Source of the DNA: an uncultured Lachnospiraceae bacterium
GTDB lineage: Bacteria; Bacillota; Clostridia; Lachnospirales; Lachnospiraceae
Length of the DNA: 7,126 bases
Assembly: GCA_900550285.1 (NCBI GenBank)
Contig: URRW01000048.1
Coordinates: 1 to 7,126 of the forward strand
Reading direction: 5' to 3'
The notes beneath the pieces are model-generated. The model was given only the letters and a program-made list of their open reading frames with translations. It was not told where the DNA came from and ran no database searches. This document shows positions 1-5,676 of the stretch, piece by piece. The translations under genes were made by a program, and so were the position numbers. Positions within the stretch are counted from its first letter, which is position 1. Each line of letters opens with the position of its first letter.

Positions 1-175
1 TGCTGCTGTAAAGCATATCGATAAATTCCGTGCTGGTAAGCGGATTTTCAAATTCGCTGTCCGCACGGGTTTCAAAAAACGGGAAAAATGCCGTAAAACA
101 ACCGGTCAGTACGAGAATTGCCGCCATCGCGATGCCGACGCTTTTGGCTTTACTGTTTTTCCATTTTGTATCCAA
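1..175 (-). CDS. Two-component sensor histidine kinase, N-terminal 58 residues (truncated by window edge)
   Basis: This is the beginning of a membrane sensor kinase that would phosphorylate the response regulator encoded just upstream. The reading frame is open from 175 to the window edge. I choose the TTG at 173-175 as start, giving MDTKWKNSKAKSVGIAM and so on; no ATG or GTG lies upstream in frame near it, and the first in-frame ATG is codon 17. A G-rich stretch (GGGGCG) just before the TTG could serve as ribosome binding site. Residues about 12-34 form one hydrophobic segment followed by a charged, probably extracytoplasmic stretch (FETRADSEFENPLTSTEF), the usual topology of such kinases. 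The dimerisation (H-box) and ATPase domains lie outside the window, so the kinase call rests on the N-terminal topology and on the 26-base overlap with the regulator gene, typical of co-translated pairs. Confidence 0.72.
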   Translation of the reverse strand, partial: MDTKWKNSKAKSVGIAMAAILVLTGCFTAFFPFFETRADSEFENPLTSTEFIDMLYSS

Positions 176-860
176 CGCCCCACACCACCTTTAAATACTT
201 CGGATTTTTTGGATCGATCTCAATTTTCTCACGGATCTTGCGGATATGGACCATGATCGTATCCGTGTTGATCGCCTTTTCATTCCAGATGCGCTCATAG
301 ATCTCATCAGCAGAAAATACCCTGCCCGGATTTTTCATTAAAAGAAGCAGGATCTTAAATTCGATGGGAGTCAGGCGCACCGGGGAACCGTCTACAAAAA
401 CCTCCACGGTTTCTTCATTGAGCTCGATCCCACCAATCACATGATACGTGTCCTTCTCCGGCTCTGTCCGCGACAGCGCCTCCTTATAACGGTTATACCG
501 CCTGAGATGGGAATTTACCCTCGCCAAAAGCTCCAACGGCGTAAAGGGCTTTGTGATGTAGTCGTCCGCTCCCATATTCAGCCCCATGATCTTATCGACC
601 TCTTCTGATTTGGCAGAAAGCATGATCACGGGAAAATCATGTCCTTTTTCCCGAACCTTCATCATCATGGTAATGCCGTCCATGCGGGGCATCATGATGT
701 CCACAATGGCAAGGTCGATCTCTTCTTTTTCGATTGTCTCCAGCCCTTCGACGCCGTCCTGCGCCTGCAGCACGTCATAGCCCTGATTTTTCAGATAAAT
801 CTCTACGCCTCCGCGGATGTCCGCGTCATCTTCTACGATCAAAATACGATTCCTGTCCAT
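150..860 (-). CDS. OmpR/PhoB-family response regulator transcription factor
   Basis: This 236-residue DNA-binding response regulator is full length for the OmpR family. The receiver domain (about 5-120) shows the acidic pocket E10-D11-D12, the phospho-acceptor D54 in VDIMMP, the switch residue S82 and the conserved K104 in TKPF. The winged-helix effector domain (about 138-234) includes LTPIEFKILLLLMKNPGRVFS and ends with the typical VVWGVGYKME wing. The ATG at 858-860 is preceded by GGAAAGGAAG, a good ribosome binding site. The gene overlaps the kinase gene downstream, so the two form an operon, probably transcribed from the promoter at 924-953. The signal sensed and target genes cannot be told from sequence. 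The receiver is of the type common in Lachnospiraceae two-component systems located near membrane or cell-wall genes, but I do not assign a specific name. Confidence 0.96.
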   Translation of the reverse strand: MDRNRILIVEDDADIRGGVEIYLKNQGYDVLQAQDGVEGLETIEKEEIDLAIVDIMMPRMDGITMMMKVREKGHDFPVIMLSAKSEEVDKIMGLNMGADDYITKPFTPLELLARVNSHLRRYNRYKEALSRTEPEKDTYHVIGGIELNEETVEVFVDGSPVRLTPIEFKILLLLMKNPGRVFSADEIYERIWNEKAINTDTIMVHIRKIREKIEIDPKNPKYLKVVWGVGYKMEKQ

Positions 861-897
861 GGATATAACTTCCTTTCCGACTGTCCTGATTCAGAAA

Positions 898-911
898 CAG
901 CCGTCAGGCTG
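898..911 (-). other. Small hairpin in the 5' untranslated leader of the response regulator
   Basis: A perfect 5-bp inverted repeat (CAGCC / GGCTG on the minus strand) with a four-base loop TGAC is followed by TTTCTG. It falls within about 20 bases of the inferred transcription start. It could stabilise the 5' end of the mRNA; it is too short to call a terminator. Confidence 0.35.
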
Positions 912-923
912 CCCTGTCTTACA

Positions 924-953
924 AGTATACCATGGGAAATGCCGGAAATGCAA
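924..953 (-). promoter_or_regulatory. Sigma-A type promoter for the two-component operon, extended -10
   Basis: On the minus strand there is a -35 element TTGCAT (948-953), an 18-base spacer and a -10 element TATACT (924-929) preceded by TGG, giving an extended -10 (TGnTATACT). Transcription would start near 917, leaving a leader of about 57 bases before the regulator ATG. The spacer and -35 carry a direct repeat of GGAAATGC (plus-strand reading), which could be a binding site for an autoregulator. This is sequence matching only. Confidence 0.6.
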
Positions 954-970
954 ACGCCGGCGCCGGGTTT

Positions 971-986
971 CCCTTATGTATAAGGG
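971..986. repeat. Perfect 6-bp inverted repeat in the intergenic region downstream of the LysM gene
   Basis: CCCTTA and TAAGGG flank a four-base loop (TGTA). It lies in the 211-base gap between the LysM gene and the response regulator. On the minus strand it is followed by AAACCC rather than a run of T, so it is not a canonical terminator. A GC-rich imperfect inverted repeat (about 951-969) follows next, and together they may end LysM-gene transcription before the regulator promoter. No other gene or RNA is evident in 861-1071. Confidence 0.35.
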
Positions 987-1071
987 GATGATAACAGAAA
1001 AATCTTGCTTTCCGGTTCAGGAAAAACGAAAAAATTTCTAAATATATTCCGAAAGACAGATAAAAATCAGG

Positions 1072-1404
1072 TCAGCGGAACTGCTCGCTGTAATAAGGGA
1101 CAATCAGATAATCCCCCGCCTGTATCTCATCAATATCCGTCAGGTTGTTCGTGGCGCGCACCTCCTCGATATAAGCGTCCAGCGACTCGTAATGGTGATC
1201 TGCATAGCGGGAAGCAATGGATGTGAGCGTATCGCCGGAGCGAACCATAATGCTTGAAAAATACTTGTAGGATACCGCATCTTCCTTCTCTTTTGCCAAG
1301 GATAAAAACCCGGACACAGAAAATGCTGCGGCAATGAAAAGGACAAGGGTCAGGCAGAGCATAAGCGGACGGTAAAAACCGGTGCGGCGGACAGATGATT
1401 TCAT
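1072..1404 (-). CDS. yneA: LysM-domain membrane protein, YneA-like SOS cell-division inhibitor
   Basis: This 110-residue protein has a short basic N-terminus (MKSSVRRTGFYR), one hydrophobic segment at about 13-36, and a single LysM domain at about 52-105 (VRSGDTLTSIASRY at its start, DEIQAGDYLIVPY at its end). The ATG at 1402-1404 is chosen because AGGAGG lies just upstream; the open frame continues further 5' but without support. Size, architecture and divergent pairing with lexA match Bacillus YneA, an SOS-induced protein that delays septation after DNA damage until it is degraded. LysM domains usually bind peptidoglycan. The promoter has a perfect -35/-10 consensus with a LexA box in its spacer and two abutting boxes downstream, so tight LexA repression is expected. 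The division-inhibitor role is inferred from family and context; it could instead be another small LysM cell-wall protein. Confidence 0.85.
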   Translation of the reverse strand: MKSSVRRTGFYRPLMLCLTLVLFIAAAFSVSGFLSLAKEKEDAVSYKYFSSIMVRSGDTLTSIASRYADHHYESLDAYIEEVRATNNLTDIDEIQAGDYLIVPYYSEQFR

Positions 1405-1427
1405 AAAATTCCCTCCTCTGAATCTAT

Positions 1428-1454
1428 CGAACATAAGTTGCGAACATTTGTTCC
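1428..1454. promoter_or_regulatory. Two abutting LexA (SOS) boxes, boxes 1 and 2
   Basis: CGAACATAAGTTGC (1428-1441) and CGAACATTTGTTCC (1441-1454) follow the Gram-positive LexA (DinR) box pattern CGAAC-N4-GTTYG/C. Box 2 is near-perfect and box 1 is degenerate in its right half. They share the base at 1441, so their centres are 13 bases apart. Both lie in the transcribed leader of the LysM gene, just downstream of its inferred start, where bound LexA would block RNA polymerase. Confidence 0.85.
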
Positions 1455-1464
1455 TTACAGTTTC

Positions 1465-1493
1465 ATTATATCGAACGTATTTTCGGATGTCAA
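1465..1493 (-). promoter_or_regulatory. Consensus sigma-A promoter of the yneA-like gene
   Basis: The minus strand reads TTGACA (1488-1493), a 17-base spacer, then TATAAT (1465-1470): a perfect match to the vegetative consensus. Transcription would start near 1458, giving a leader of about 54 bases. LexA box 3 lies inside the spacer. Such a strong promoter needs firm repression in undamaged cells, which fits the dense operator sites around it. Confidence 0.88.
1472..1485. promoter_or_regulatory. LexA (SOS) box 3, within the yneA-like promoter spacer
   Basis: CGAACGTATTTTCG matches the Gram-positive LexA box except for one base in the right half (TTTCG for GTTCG). It sits between the -35 and -10 elements of the minus-strand promoter, so LexA bound here would directly exclude RNA polymerase. 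Confidence 0.75.
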
Positions 1494-1513
1494 GTGAGGA
1501 AGAGCAAAAAAAT

Positions 1514-1527
1514 CGAACATTTTTTCG
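1514..1527. promoter_or_regulatory. LexA (SOS) box 4, upstream of the lexA promoter
   Basis: CGAACATTTTTTCG has the same half-site composition as box 3, with one mismatch in the right half. It ends ten bases before the lexA -35 element and lies about 20 bases upstream of the divergent promoter's -35, so it could contribute to control of either gene. Its centre is 42 bases from that of box 3, about four helical turns. Confidence 0.7.
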
Positions 1528-1540
1528 GAATGCATGTTTG
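1527..1540. promoter_or_regulatory. Degenerate LexA box 5 overlapping the lexA -35 element
   Basis: GGAATGCATGTTTG retains GAA and GTT half-site cores with the preferred RNRY centre but deviates at three outer positions. It begins on the last base of box 4 (centres 13 bases apart, the same as boxes 1 and 2) and overlaps the -35 element TTGCTT. A weak site is plausible for lexA autoregulation, but on sequence alone this is the least certain of the five. Confidence 0.4.
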
Positions 1541-1566
1541 CTTTTTTGATATTGATATGTTATACT
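1538..1566 (+). promoter_or_regulatory. lexA promoter, sigma-A type with extended -10
   Basis: A -35 element TTGCTT (1538-1543), a 17-base spacer and a -10 element TATACT (1561-1566) preceded by TGT (extended -10) lie on the plus strand. The start would be near 1573, leaving a leader of about 75 bases to the lexA ATG. The -35 is weaker than that of the divergent gene and the extended -10 probably compensates. Boxes 4 and 5 lie at its upstream edge. Confidence 0.75.
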
Positions 1567-1647
1567 GATAAAAAGACTTGTTTTTTCTACAGGATGCAGC
1601 AGCCTGCAGATCCTTTGGAATACAGACATCAGAAAGGGGCTTTTACT

Positions 1648-2268
1648 ATGGCACAGGGAAAGATCACTGCCAAACAGCAGGAGATTTTAGATTATATCAA
1701 GGATGAGATTTTAAAGAGAGGTTATCCCCCGGCAGTCAGGGAGATCTGCGAAGCGGTTCATTTAAAATCGACCTCTTCCGTCCACTCCCATCTGGAGACG
1801 TTGGAAAAGAACGGATATATCCGCCGCGACCCTACCAAGCCGCGTGCGATCGAGATCACTGACGAGAGCTTCCAGACGGTGCGCACGGAGATGACCAGCC
1901 TGCCTGTAGTCGGCAGGGTCGCCGCAGGGCAGCCGATCCTTGCAGAAGAGAATATCGAGAGCTATTTCCCGATCCCGGCGGATGCGGTCCCTACCGGAGC
2001 GCCCTGCTTTGTCTTAAACGTGAGCGGGGAATCCATGGTAAACGCCGGTATCCTAGACGGCGACCAGATCTTTGTCCAGAGCTGTCAGGACGCCCAGAAC
2101 GGTCAGATCGTAGTAGCCCTTATCGACGATTCCGCTACCGTCAAGACTTTTTACCGCGAGAAGGATCATATCCGCTTACAGCCGGAAAATGATACGATGG
2201 ATCCGATCATTGTAGACGACTGTCAGATCATCGGGCGCGTCTTCGGCGTGATGCGTATTTTCAATTAA
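1648..2268 (+). CDS. lexA: LexA repressor, self-cleaving regulator of the SOS response
   Basis: LexA represses DNA-damage genes and cleaves itself when stimulated by RecA filaments. The 206-residue product has an N-terminal winged helix-turn-helix (about 1-70; recognition region near PPAVREICEAVHLKSTSSVH) and a C-terminal S24-family peptidase domain. The cleavage site is A93-G94 in RVAAGQP; the catalytic dyad is S129 (in SGESM) and K166 (in TVKTFYR). All key residues are present, so it should be active. I take the ATG at 1648 because AGAAAGGGG sits just upstream and the protein then begins at the family's usual MxxxKITxKQQEIL; the frame's extension upstream runs through the promoter. The gene is divergent from the yneA-like gene and shares its box-rich control region, so autoregulation is expected. 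A hairpin downstream (2324-2379) ends the transcript. Confidence 0.98.
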   Translation: MAQGKITAKQQEILDYIKDEILKRGYPPAVREICEAVHLKSTSSVHSHLETLEKNGYIRRDPTKPRAIEITDESFQTVRTEMTSLPVVGRVAAGQPILAEENIESYFPIPADAVPTGAPCFVLNVSGESMVNAGILDGDQIFVQSCQDAQNGQIVVALIDDSATVKTFYREKDHIRLQPENDTMDPIIVDDCQIIGRVFGVMRIFN

Positions 2269-2283
2269 AGCTTTTAAAGTTTT

Positions 2284-2316
2284 TTCCCTTACCATTACAA
2301 TAGGGAACTTTCCCTA
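2284..2316. repeat. Three-part inverted repeat able to form two exclusive hairpins after lexA
   Basis: TTCCCT (2284-2289), AGGGAA (2302-2307) and TTCCCT (2310-2315) lie in a row. The middle part can pair with the left one (6 bp, 12-base loop) or with the right one (TAGGGA-ACTT-TCCCTA, 6 bp, tetraloop, 2301-2316). Neither hairpin is followed by a T run on either strand. It lies between the lexA stop codon and the main terminator; function unknown. Confidence 0.5.
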
Positions 2317-2323
2317 CCGCATA

Positions 2324-2379
2324 AAAGGCGCGCAGGTGATTCGGGGAAATCACTTCCGCCCGATTGCCTGCGCGCCTTT
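2324..2379. terminator. Bidirectional terminator between converging lexA and rsfS
   Basis: AAAGGCGCGCAGG (2324-2336) and its exact complement CCTGCGCGCCTTT (2367-2379) form a 13-bp GC-rich stem. The 30-base interior has extra pairing: CGGG with CCCG extends the stem, or GTGATT with AATCAC makes a small inner hairpin. A-rich and T-rich ends flank the stem on both strands (the minus strand continues as CCTTTTATG). The U tracts are short, so efficiency is uncertain, but the place between two convergent units fits a shared terminator. Confidence 0.85.
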
Positions 2380-2426
2380 CATATCACTTTTAGTTTATAA
2401 ATTCTTTCCCCTCAGTCTGCTGTGGG

Positions 2427-2792
2427 TCATGCTTCTTCTTTGCAGAATTCTTCCGGATCGATCTGCTTTCCGTCTCTCCAGATACGTTCCAGATCATAGA
2501 ACAGACGGTTCTGACGGTCAAAAACATGGACGATCATGTCGCCGTAATCCATCAGGATCCAGTTTCCGGTCTGATAGCCTTCTACATTTTTTACGGTAAA
2601 TCCGGCTCTTCCCAGCTGCTCTTCCACATTGTCCGCCATCGCCTGTACCTGATTGCGGTTATTTCCGCTTGCGATCAGGAAATAATCGGCAAGAACGGAT
2701 ACTTCCGAAATATCGATCAGGGAAAGGTCTTCTGCTTTTTTGTCTTCCAGCGCTGCGATGGCAAGCCTGGTCATTTTTTCTGCCTGCGTCAT
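2427..2792 (-). CDS. rsfS: Ribosome silencing factor RsfS (YbeB/Iojap family)
   Basis: RsfS binds ribosomal protein L14 on the 50S subunit and blocks joining with 30S, lowering translation when nutrients are short. The 121-residue length and full-length match are typical of the family: an N-terminal helix (MTQAEKMTRLAIAALEDKKAEDLSLIDI), the core SVLADYFLIASGNNRNQVQAMADNV, the GxxxGNWILMDYGDMIVHVF stretch at about 72-91, and the C-terminal LFYDLERIW. The ATG overlaps the yqeK stop codon (ATGA), so the two are translationally coupled, with GGAGGAAC inside the end of yqeK as ribosome binding site. It is the last gene of the minus-strand cluster before the shared terminator. No feature suggests loss of function. 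Confidence 0.96.
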   Translation of the reverse strand: MTQAEKMTRLAIAALEDKKAEDLSLIDISEVSVLADYFLIASGNNRNQVQAMADNVEEQLGRAGFTVKNVEGYQTGNWILMDYGDMIVHVFDRQNRLFYDLERIWRDGKQIDPEEFCKEEA

Positions 2793-3370
2793 ACGGTTCC
2801 TCCATTTTTATAAAAATCATAGGTTTTCTGCGTCATGGAATCCACTTCCATATTTCCGCCGTTTAAATAGCTCAACGTATCCTCAAGCGCCATCAAAAGG
2901 GCTTTATCCAGATCCTCGAAGGCGATCCGGCGGATCTCGGTCAGATTCGGCGCCTGCTTCCTGCCCGGCTCAATATAATCTGCCAGCCAGATGATTTTTT
3001 CCAGCAAAGACATGCCCGGACGCCCTGTCGTATGGTTTAAGATGGCGTTGATCACATCCTTATCCGTAACGCCATATTTTTTCATGGCGAGAAAGCTGCC
3101 GACCTTTGCGTGCAGCAAAAACGGATTTGCCTGTTCGTAGGCGTTGATTGCAATATTATACTTTTCACAGATGGAAATTTTCTTTTCATTGGTCAGGCAT
3201 TTCGCACAGTCGTGGAGCATACCCGCCAGAATGGCGTTATTGACGTCCGCCCCATAGCGCATGGCAAGGGACGCTGCCGTATATGCGACGCCCAGCGTAT
3301 GCTCATAACGCCTGGGATCGAGATTTTTTTCCATTGATTTGCGGATCTTGCGAATATCCGGCTCTTTCAT
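2789..3370 (-). CDS. yqeK: HD-domain bis(5'-nucleosyl)-tetraphosphatase (symmetrical) YqeK
   Basis: This enzyme hydrolyses the alarmone-like dinucleotide Ap4A to two ADP, using a di-metal HD-domain site. The 193-residue protein shows the metal ligands in order: H24 (in YEHTLGV), H53-D54 (in GMLHDCAK), H87 (in LLHAKVG), H113 (in LNHTTGRPGM) and D131 (in WLADYIEPGR). All are intact. The start ATG at 3368-3370 follows AAAGGAG at a good distance and lies 15 bases after nadD ends. YqeK is commonly encoded beside nadD and rsfS in Firmicutes, linking nucleotide metabolism with ribosome assembly. In some clostridia a LytR-CpsA-Psr family gene sits between yqeK and rsfS, but here the two genes overlap. 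Older annotation calls the family a putative HD hydrolase. Confidence 0.95.
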   Translation of the reverse strand: MKEPDIRKIRKSMEKNLDPRRYEHTLGVAYTAASLAMRYGADVNNAILAGMLHDCAKCLTNEKKISICEKYNIAINAYEQANPFLLHAKVGSFLAMKKYGVTDKDVINAILNHTTGRPGMSLLEKIIWLADYIEPGRKQAPNLTEIRRIAFEDLDKALLMALEDTLSYLNGGNMEVDSMTQKTYDFYKNGGTV

Positions 3371-3385
3371 GCAAAAAAACTCCTT

Positions 3386-3994
3386 TCAGCTCTCTGTATA
3401 GTACCCGTTTTCTTCCAGAAAAAGACGGACGCTTTCCGGAACCAGATAACGGACGGATTCGCCCTTTTTAAGGCGTTCCCGGATCTGGGTGGCGGAAATG
3501 CCGATGTGGGAAGCCGGAAGGAAGCGGATGTCAGCGTTATATTTGCCGGACAGATATTTTGCCTGAGCGATCAGATCCGCCGCCCCCTTTTCATCCCTTA
3601 CCGCGGCAACGGTAACGCAGCTTTTAAAAATCCGCTCCGGATGCTTCCAGCTTTCCATATGAAACAACGTATCGGCGCCGACGATAAAATAGAGCTCGCT
3701 GTCCGGAAGCTGCTTTTTTAAAGCGTCCAGCGTCTCATAGGTATAAGAACTGCCCGGACGCACAACCTCCATATCGGATACCTTAAAAAAGGGATTGTCC
3801 TGTGCCGCCAGCGCTGCCATACGCAGGCGGACGCTGCCCGGAAGGATCCGGGAAGCATCCTTCATATAAGAGCAGCCGCTTGGAATGAGCAGCACCTCGT
3901 CCAGACCGCAAAAGATCCTGGCATTCTCCGCAAGGATCAGATGCCCGGTATGGATCGGATTGAACGTACCGCCTAAAATGCCGATTTTTTTCAT
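3386..3994 (-). CDS. nadD: Nicotinate-nucleotide adenylyltransferase
   Basis: NadD joins ATP and nicotinate mononucleotide to make deamido-NAD, a late step common to de novo and salvage NAD synthesis in the cytoplasm. The 202-residue protein has the nucleotidyltransferase signature GGTFNPIHTGHL near its N-terminus (HxGH motif H15-T-G-H18), and the second family motif appears as ISATQIRERL at about 166-175. The family form of that motif is commonly ISSTxIR, so the alanine at 168 is a mild substitution, not expected to inactivate. Length is usual. The start ATG at 3992-3994 is preceded by AAGGCGG, a moderate binding site. The gene lies 33 bases after yhbY and 15 before yqeK, consistent with one transcript. 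Confidence 0.97.
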   Translation of the reverse strand: MKKIGILGGTFNPIHTGHLILAENARIFCGLDEVLLIPSGCSYMKDASRILPGSVRLRMAALAAQDNPFFKVSDMEVVRPGSSYTYETLDALKKQLPDSELYFIVGADTLFHMESWKHPERIFKSCVTVAAVRDEKGAADLIAQAKYLSGKYNADIRFLPASHIGISATQIRERLKKGESVRYLVPESVRLFLEENGYYTES

Positions 3995-4027
3995 ATATGC
4001 ACCGCCTTATTCTTTGTCAGAAACAGA

Positions 4028-4327
4028 TTACAGAGGCAGTTCGATCTTTTTATGGTCTTTGCTTTCTTTATATAAAACAATCTTTTTGCCGATGACCTGA
4101 ACGACCGTAGAATGGGTGCGTTCTGCTACGATATTTGCAATCTCTCTGGGATCGTCGAAGCAGTTTTTCAAAACGGCGATCTTGATCAGCTCACGGGTAT
4201 TGAAGGCTTCCGAAATGGCAGCCGTTCCTTCCGGCGTAAGGCTGGATTTCCCGATCTGAAAAATGGGATCGAGGCTGCTTGCCAGCTTCATCAGATATGC
4301 TCTCTGCTTGCTTTTTAATTCCTTCAT
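4028..4327 (-). CDS. yhbY: YhbY-family (CRM domain) RNA-binding ribosome assembly factor
   Basis: The 99-residue protein is essentially one CRM domain, an RNA-binding fold also found in plant intron-splicing factors; bacterial members associate with pre-50S ribosomal particles. Recognisable stretches are the basic N-terminus MKELKSKQRAYLMKLASSLDPIFQIGKSSLTP, the LIKIAVLKNCFDDPREIA region and the C-terminal VVQVIGKKIVLYKES. The GxxG-type loop of the family corresponds to IGKSSLTPEG at about 20-29. I choose the ATG at 4325-4327 over an upstream in-frame ATG because AGGAGAAC precedes it and the domain begins there; the upstream extension is only the obgE coding sequence read in another frame. 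The gene starts 10 bases after the obgE stop, its binding site overlapping that stop, so the two are probably coupled. Confidence 0.95.
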   Translation of the reverse strand: MKELKSKQRAYLMKLASSLDPIFQIGKSSLTPEGTAAISEAFNTRELIKIAVLKNCFDDPREIANIVAERTHSTVVQVIGKKIVLYKESKDHKKIELPL

Positions 4328-4337
4328 GGATGTTCTC

Positions 4338-5627
4338 CTATTTATAATAATCAAAGGAAAGCCCGTACATACGCACCGTGTCGCCTTCCTGAATGCCAAG
4401 TTCTTCCAGCTTTTCCAAAATGCCCGCATCCTTTAAGAAGCTCTGGAAAAAGGCGAAGCCCTTTTCGGATTCCAGATTGGTATATCCGAGCATTTTTTCG
4501 ATTTTGGGACCTTCCACGACATATTCCTGCTCCAGCTCGTCGTAGGTAACGGTATAAGGATCGTCTGATGCAGAAAGCGCCATTTCCGGGAAATATTCCT
4601 GCTCGAAAACAGCAGGCTTTTCATCTAAGCCGTCCAGCATCCGGCGCACATCATACAAAAGCTCCGTAACGCCCTGTCCGCTTACGGCGGAGATCGGGTA
4701 TACCTTAACGCCCTTTGGCTCAAATTCCGCCTTTAAGCGTTCAAAGCCGGATTCCTCCAGATCGTAGATCGCGTCCACCTTGTTGGCGGCGATCACCTGA
4801 GGCTTTTCCGCCAGCTCTGCGCTGTAATTCTGAAGCTCCGCGTTGATCGCATAAACGTCTTCCACCGGGTCGCGTCCCTCTGTCCCCGCCGCATCGACCA
4901 CATGGATGAGCACCTTCGTGCGTTCCACATGGCGCAAAAATTCATGGCCGAGCCCGATCCCTTCCGAAGCGCCTTCGATCAGTCCGGGAATATCCGCCAT
5001 GACAAAGCCCTTCGCATCGTCGAGGTCAACGACGCCCAGATGGGGATTTAAGGTTGTAAAATGATAATTGGCGATCTTTGGCCGCGCATTGGAAACACGG
5101 GAGAGCAGGGTAGATTTCCCGACGTTCGGGAAACCTACAAGCCCCACGTCCGCGATCACCTTTAATTCCAGCAAAAGCTCCAGCTCCTGCGCCGGCTGGC
5201 CCGGCTGGGCGTATTTGGGCGCCTGCATGGTGCTCGTCGCATAATGCTGGTTTCCGTTGCCGCCCTTGCCGCCCTTTAATAAAACGACTTCACGGTTGTC
5301 ACCGGACATATCGACGATAACCTTGCCGGAATGAAATTCCTTGATGACAGTGCCTTCGGGAACCTTGATATAAATATCGTCCCCGTCTTTGCCGCGGCAG
5401 TTTTTCTTGCCGCCTTCCTGCCCGTCTCCGGCTTTATATTTTCCGACATGGCGAAAATCGGTCAGGGTATTCAAGCCGTCGTCCACCACGAAGATCACAT
5501 CGCCGCCGTGCCCGCCGTCACCGCCGTCGGGTCCGCCTGCAGGCACATATTTTTCACGCCGGAAAGAAACGTGCCCGTCGCCGCCCTTCCCGCTTCTTAC
5601 ATAAATTTTCGCTCTGTCTGCAAACAT
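4338..5627 (-). CDS. obgE: Obg-family GTPase (ObgE/CgtA), 50S ribosome assembly and stress control
   Basis: Obg is an essential GTPase that acts in late 50S assembly and responds to ppGpp. The 429-residue protein has the three expected domains. The glycine-rich Obg fold (about 2-158) begins MFADRAKIYVRSGKGGDGHVSF and carries repeated GGxGG stretches. The G domain (about 159-330) has G1 GFPNVGKS (165-172), the switch-I threonines T191-T192, G3 DIPG (212-215), G4 NKVD (282-285) and G5 SAVSGQG (313-319). The C-terminal OCT domain (about 350-429) ends in LSFDYYK. All nucleotide-binding motifs are intact. The ATG at 5625-5627 follows AGGAG. The gene lies 133 bases after rpmA, with a hairpin between, and 10 bases before yhbY. 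Glycine-rich N-terminal coding raises the local GC, so open frames on the other strand here are shadows. Confidence 0.98.
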   Translation of the reverse strand: MFADRAKIYVRSGKGGDGHVSFRREKYVPAGGPDGGDGGHGGDVIFVVDDGLNTLTDFRHVGKYKAGDGQEGGKKNCRGKDGDDIYIKVPEGTVIKEFHSGKVIVDMSGDNREVVLLKGGKGGNGNQHYATSTMQAPKYAQPGQPAQELELLLELKVIADVGLVGFPNVGKSTLLSRVSNARPKIANYHFTTLNPHLGVVDLDDAKGFVMADIPGLIEGASEGIGLGHEFLRHVERTKVLIHVVDAAGTEGRDPVEDVYAINAELQNYSAELAEKPQVIAANKVDAIYDLEESGFERLKAEFEPKGVKVYPISAVSGQGVTELLYDVRRMLDGLDEKPAVFEQEYFPEMALSASDDPYTVTYDELEQEYVVEGPKIEKMLGYTNLESEKGFAFFQSFLKDAGILEKLEELGIQEGDTVRMYGLSFDYYK

Positions 5628-5676
5628 TCGATTCTCCTGTTTATTGAATCTGTTAAAAGTTTTGTTTCGTGATACG

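Noticed and set aside
586..1041. Plus-strand open frames opposite and beside the response regulator.
   Set aside because: They are shadows of the regulator's codons or cross its promoter; no ribosome binding site and no recognisable domain.
1405..1629. Upstream extension of the LysM protein to 185 residues.
   Set aside because: It runs through the LexA boxes and both promoters; AGGAGG directly precedes the ATG at 1404.
1534..1647. Upstream in-frame extension of lexA giving a 244-residue protein.
   Set aside because: It would begin upstream of the lexA -10 element, lacks a ribosome binding site, and the family N-terminus begins at 1648 behind AGAAAGGGG.
2804..2817. 14-base palindrome ATTTTTATAAAAAT near the end of yqeK.
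   Set aside because: AT-only and within coding sequence (YDFYKNG); it does not resemble a terminator or a known operator.
4328..4429. Upstream extension of yhbY by 34 residues.
   Set aside because: It is obgE coding sequence read in another frame; the ATG at 4327 has its own binding site and starts the CRM domain.
5331..5672. Open frames of 71 and 113 codons on the plus strand opposite obgE.
   Set aside because: They are antisense to the glycine-rich obgE N-terminus, where GC-rich codons suppress stops. No binding site or promoter is seen and the proteins are low-complexity.
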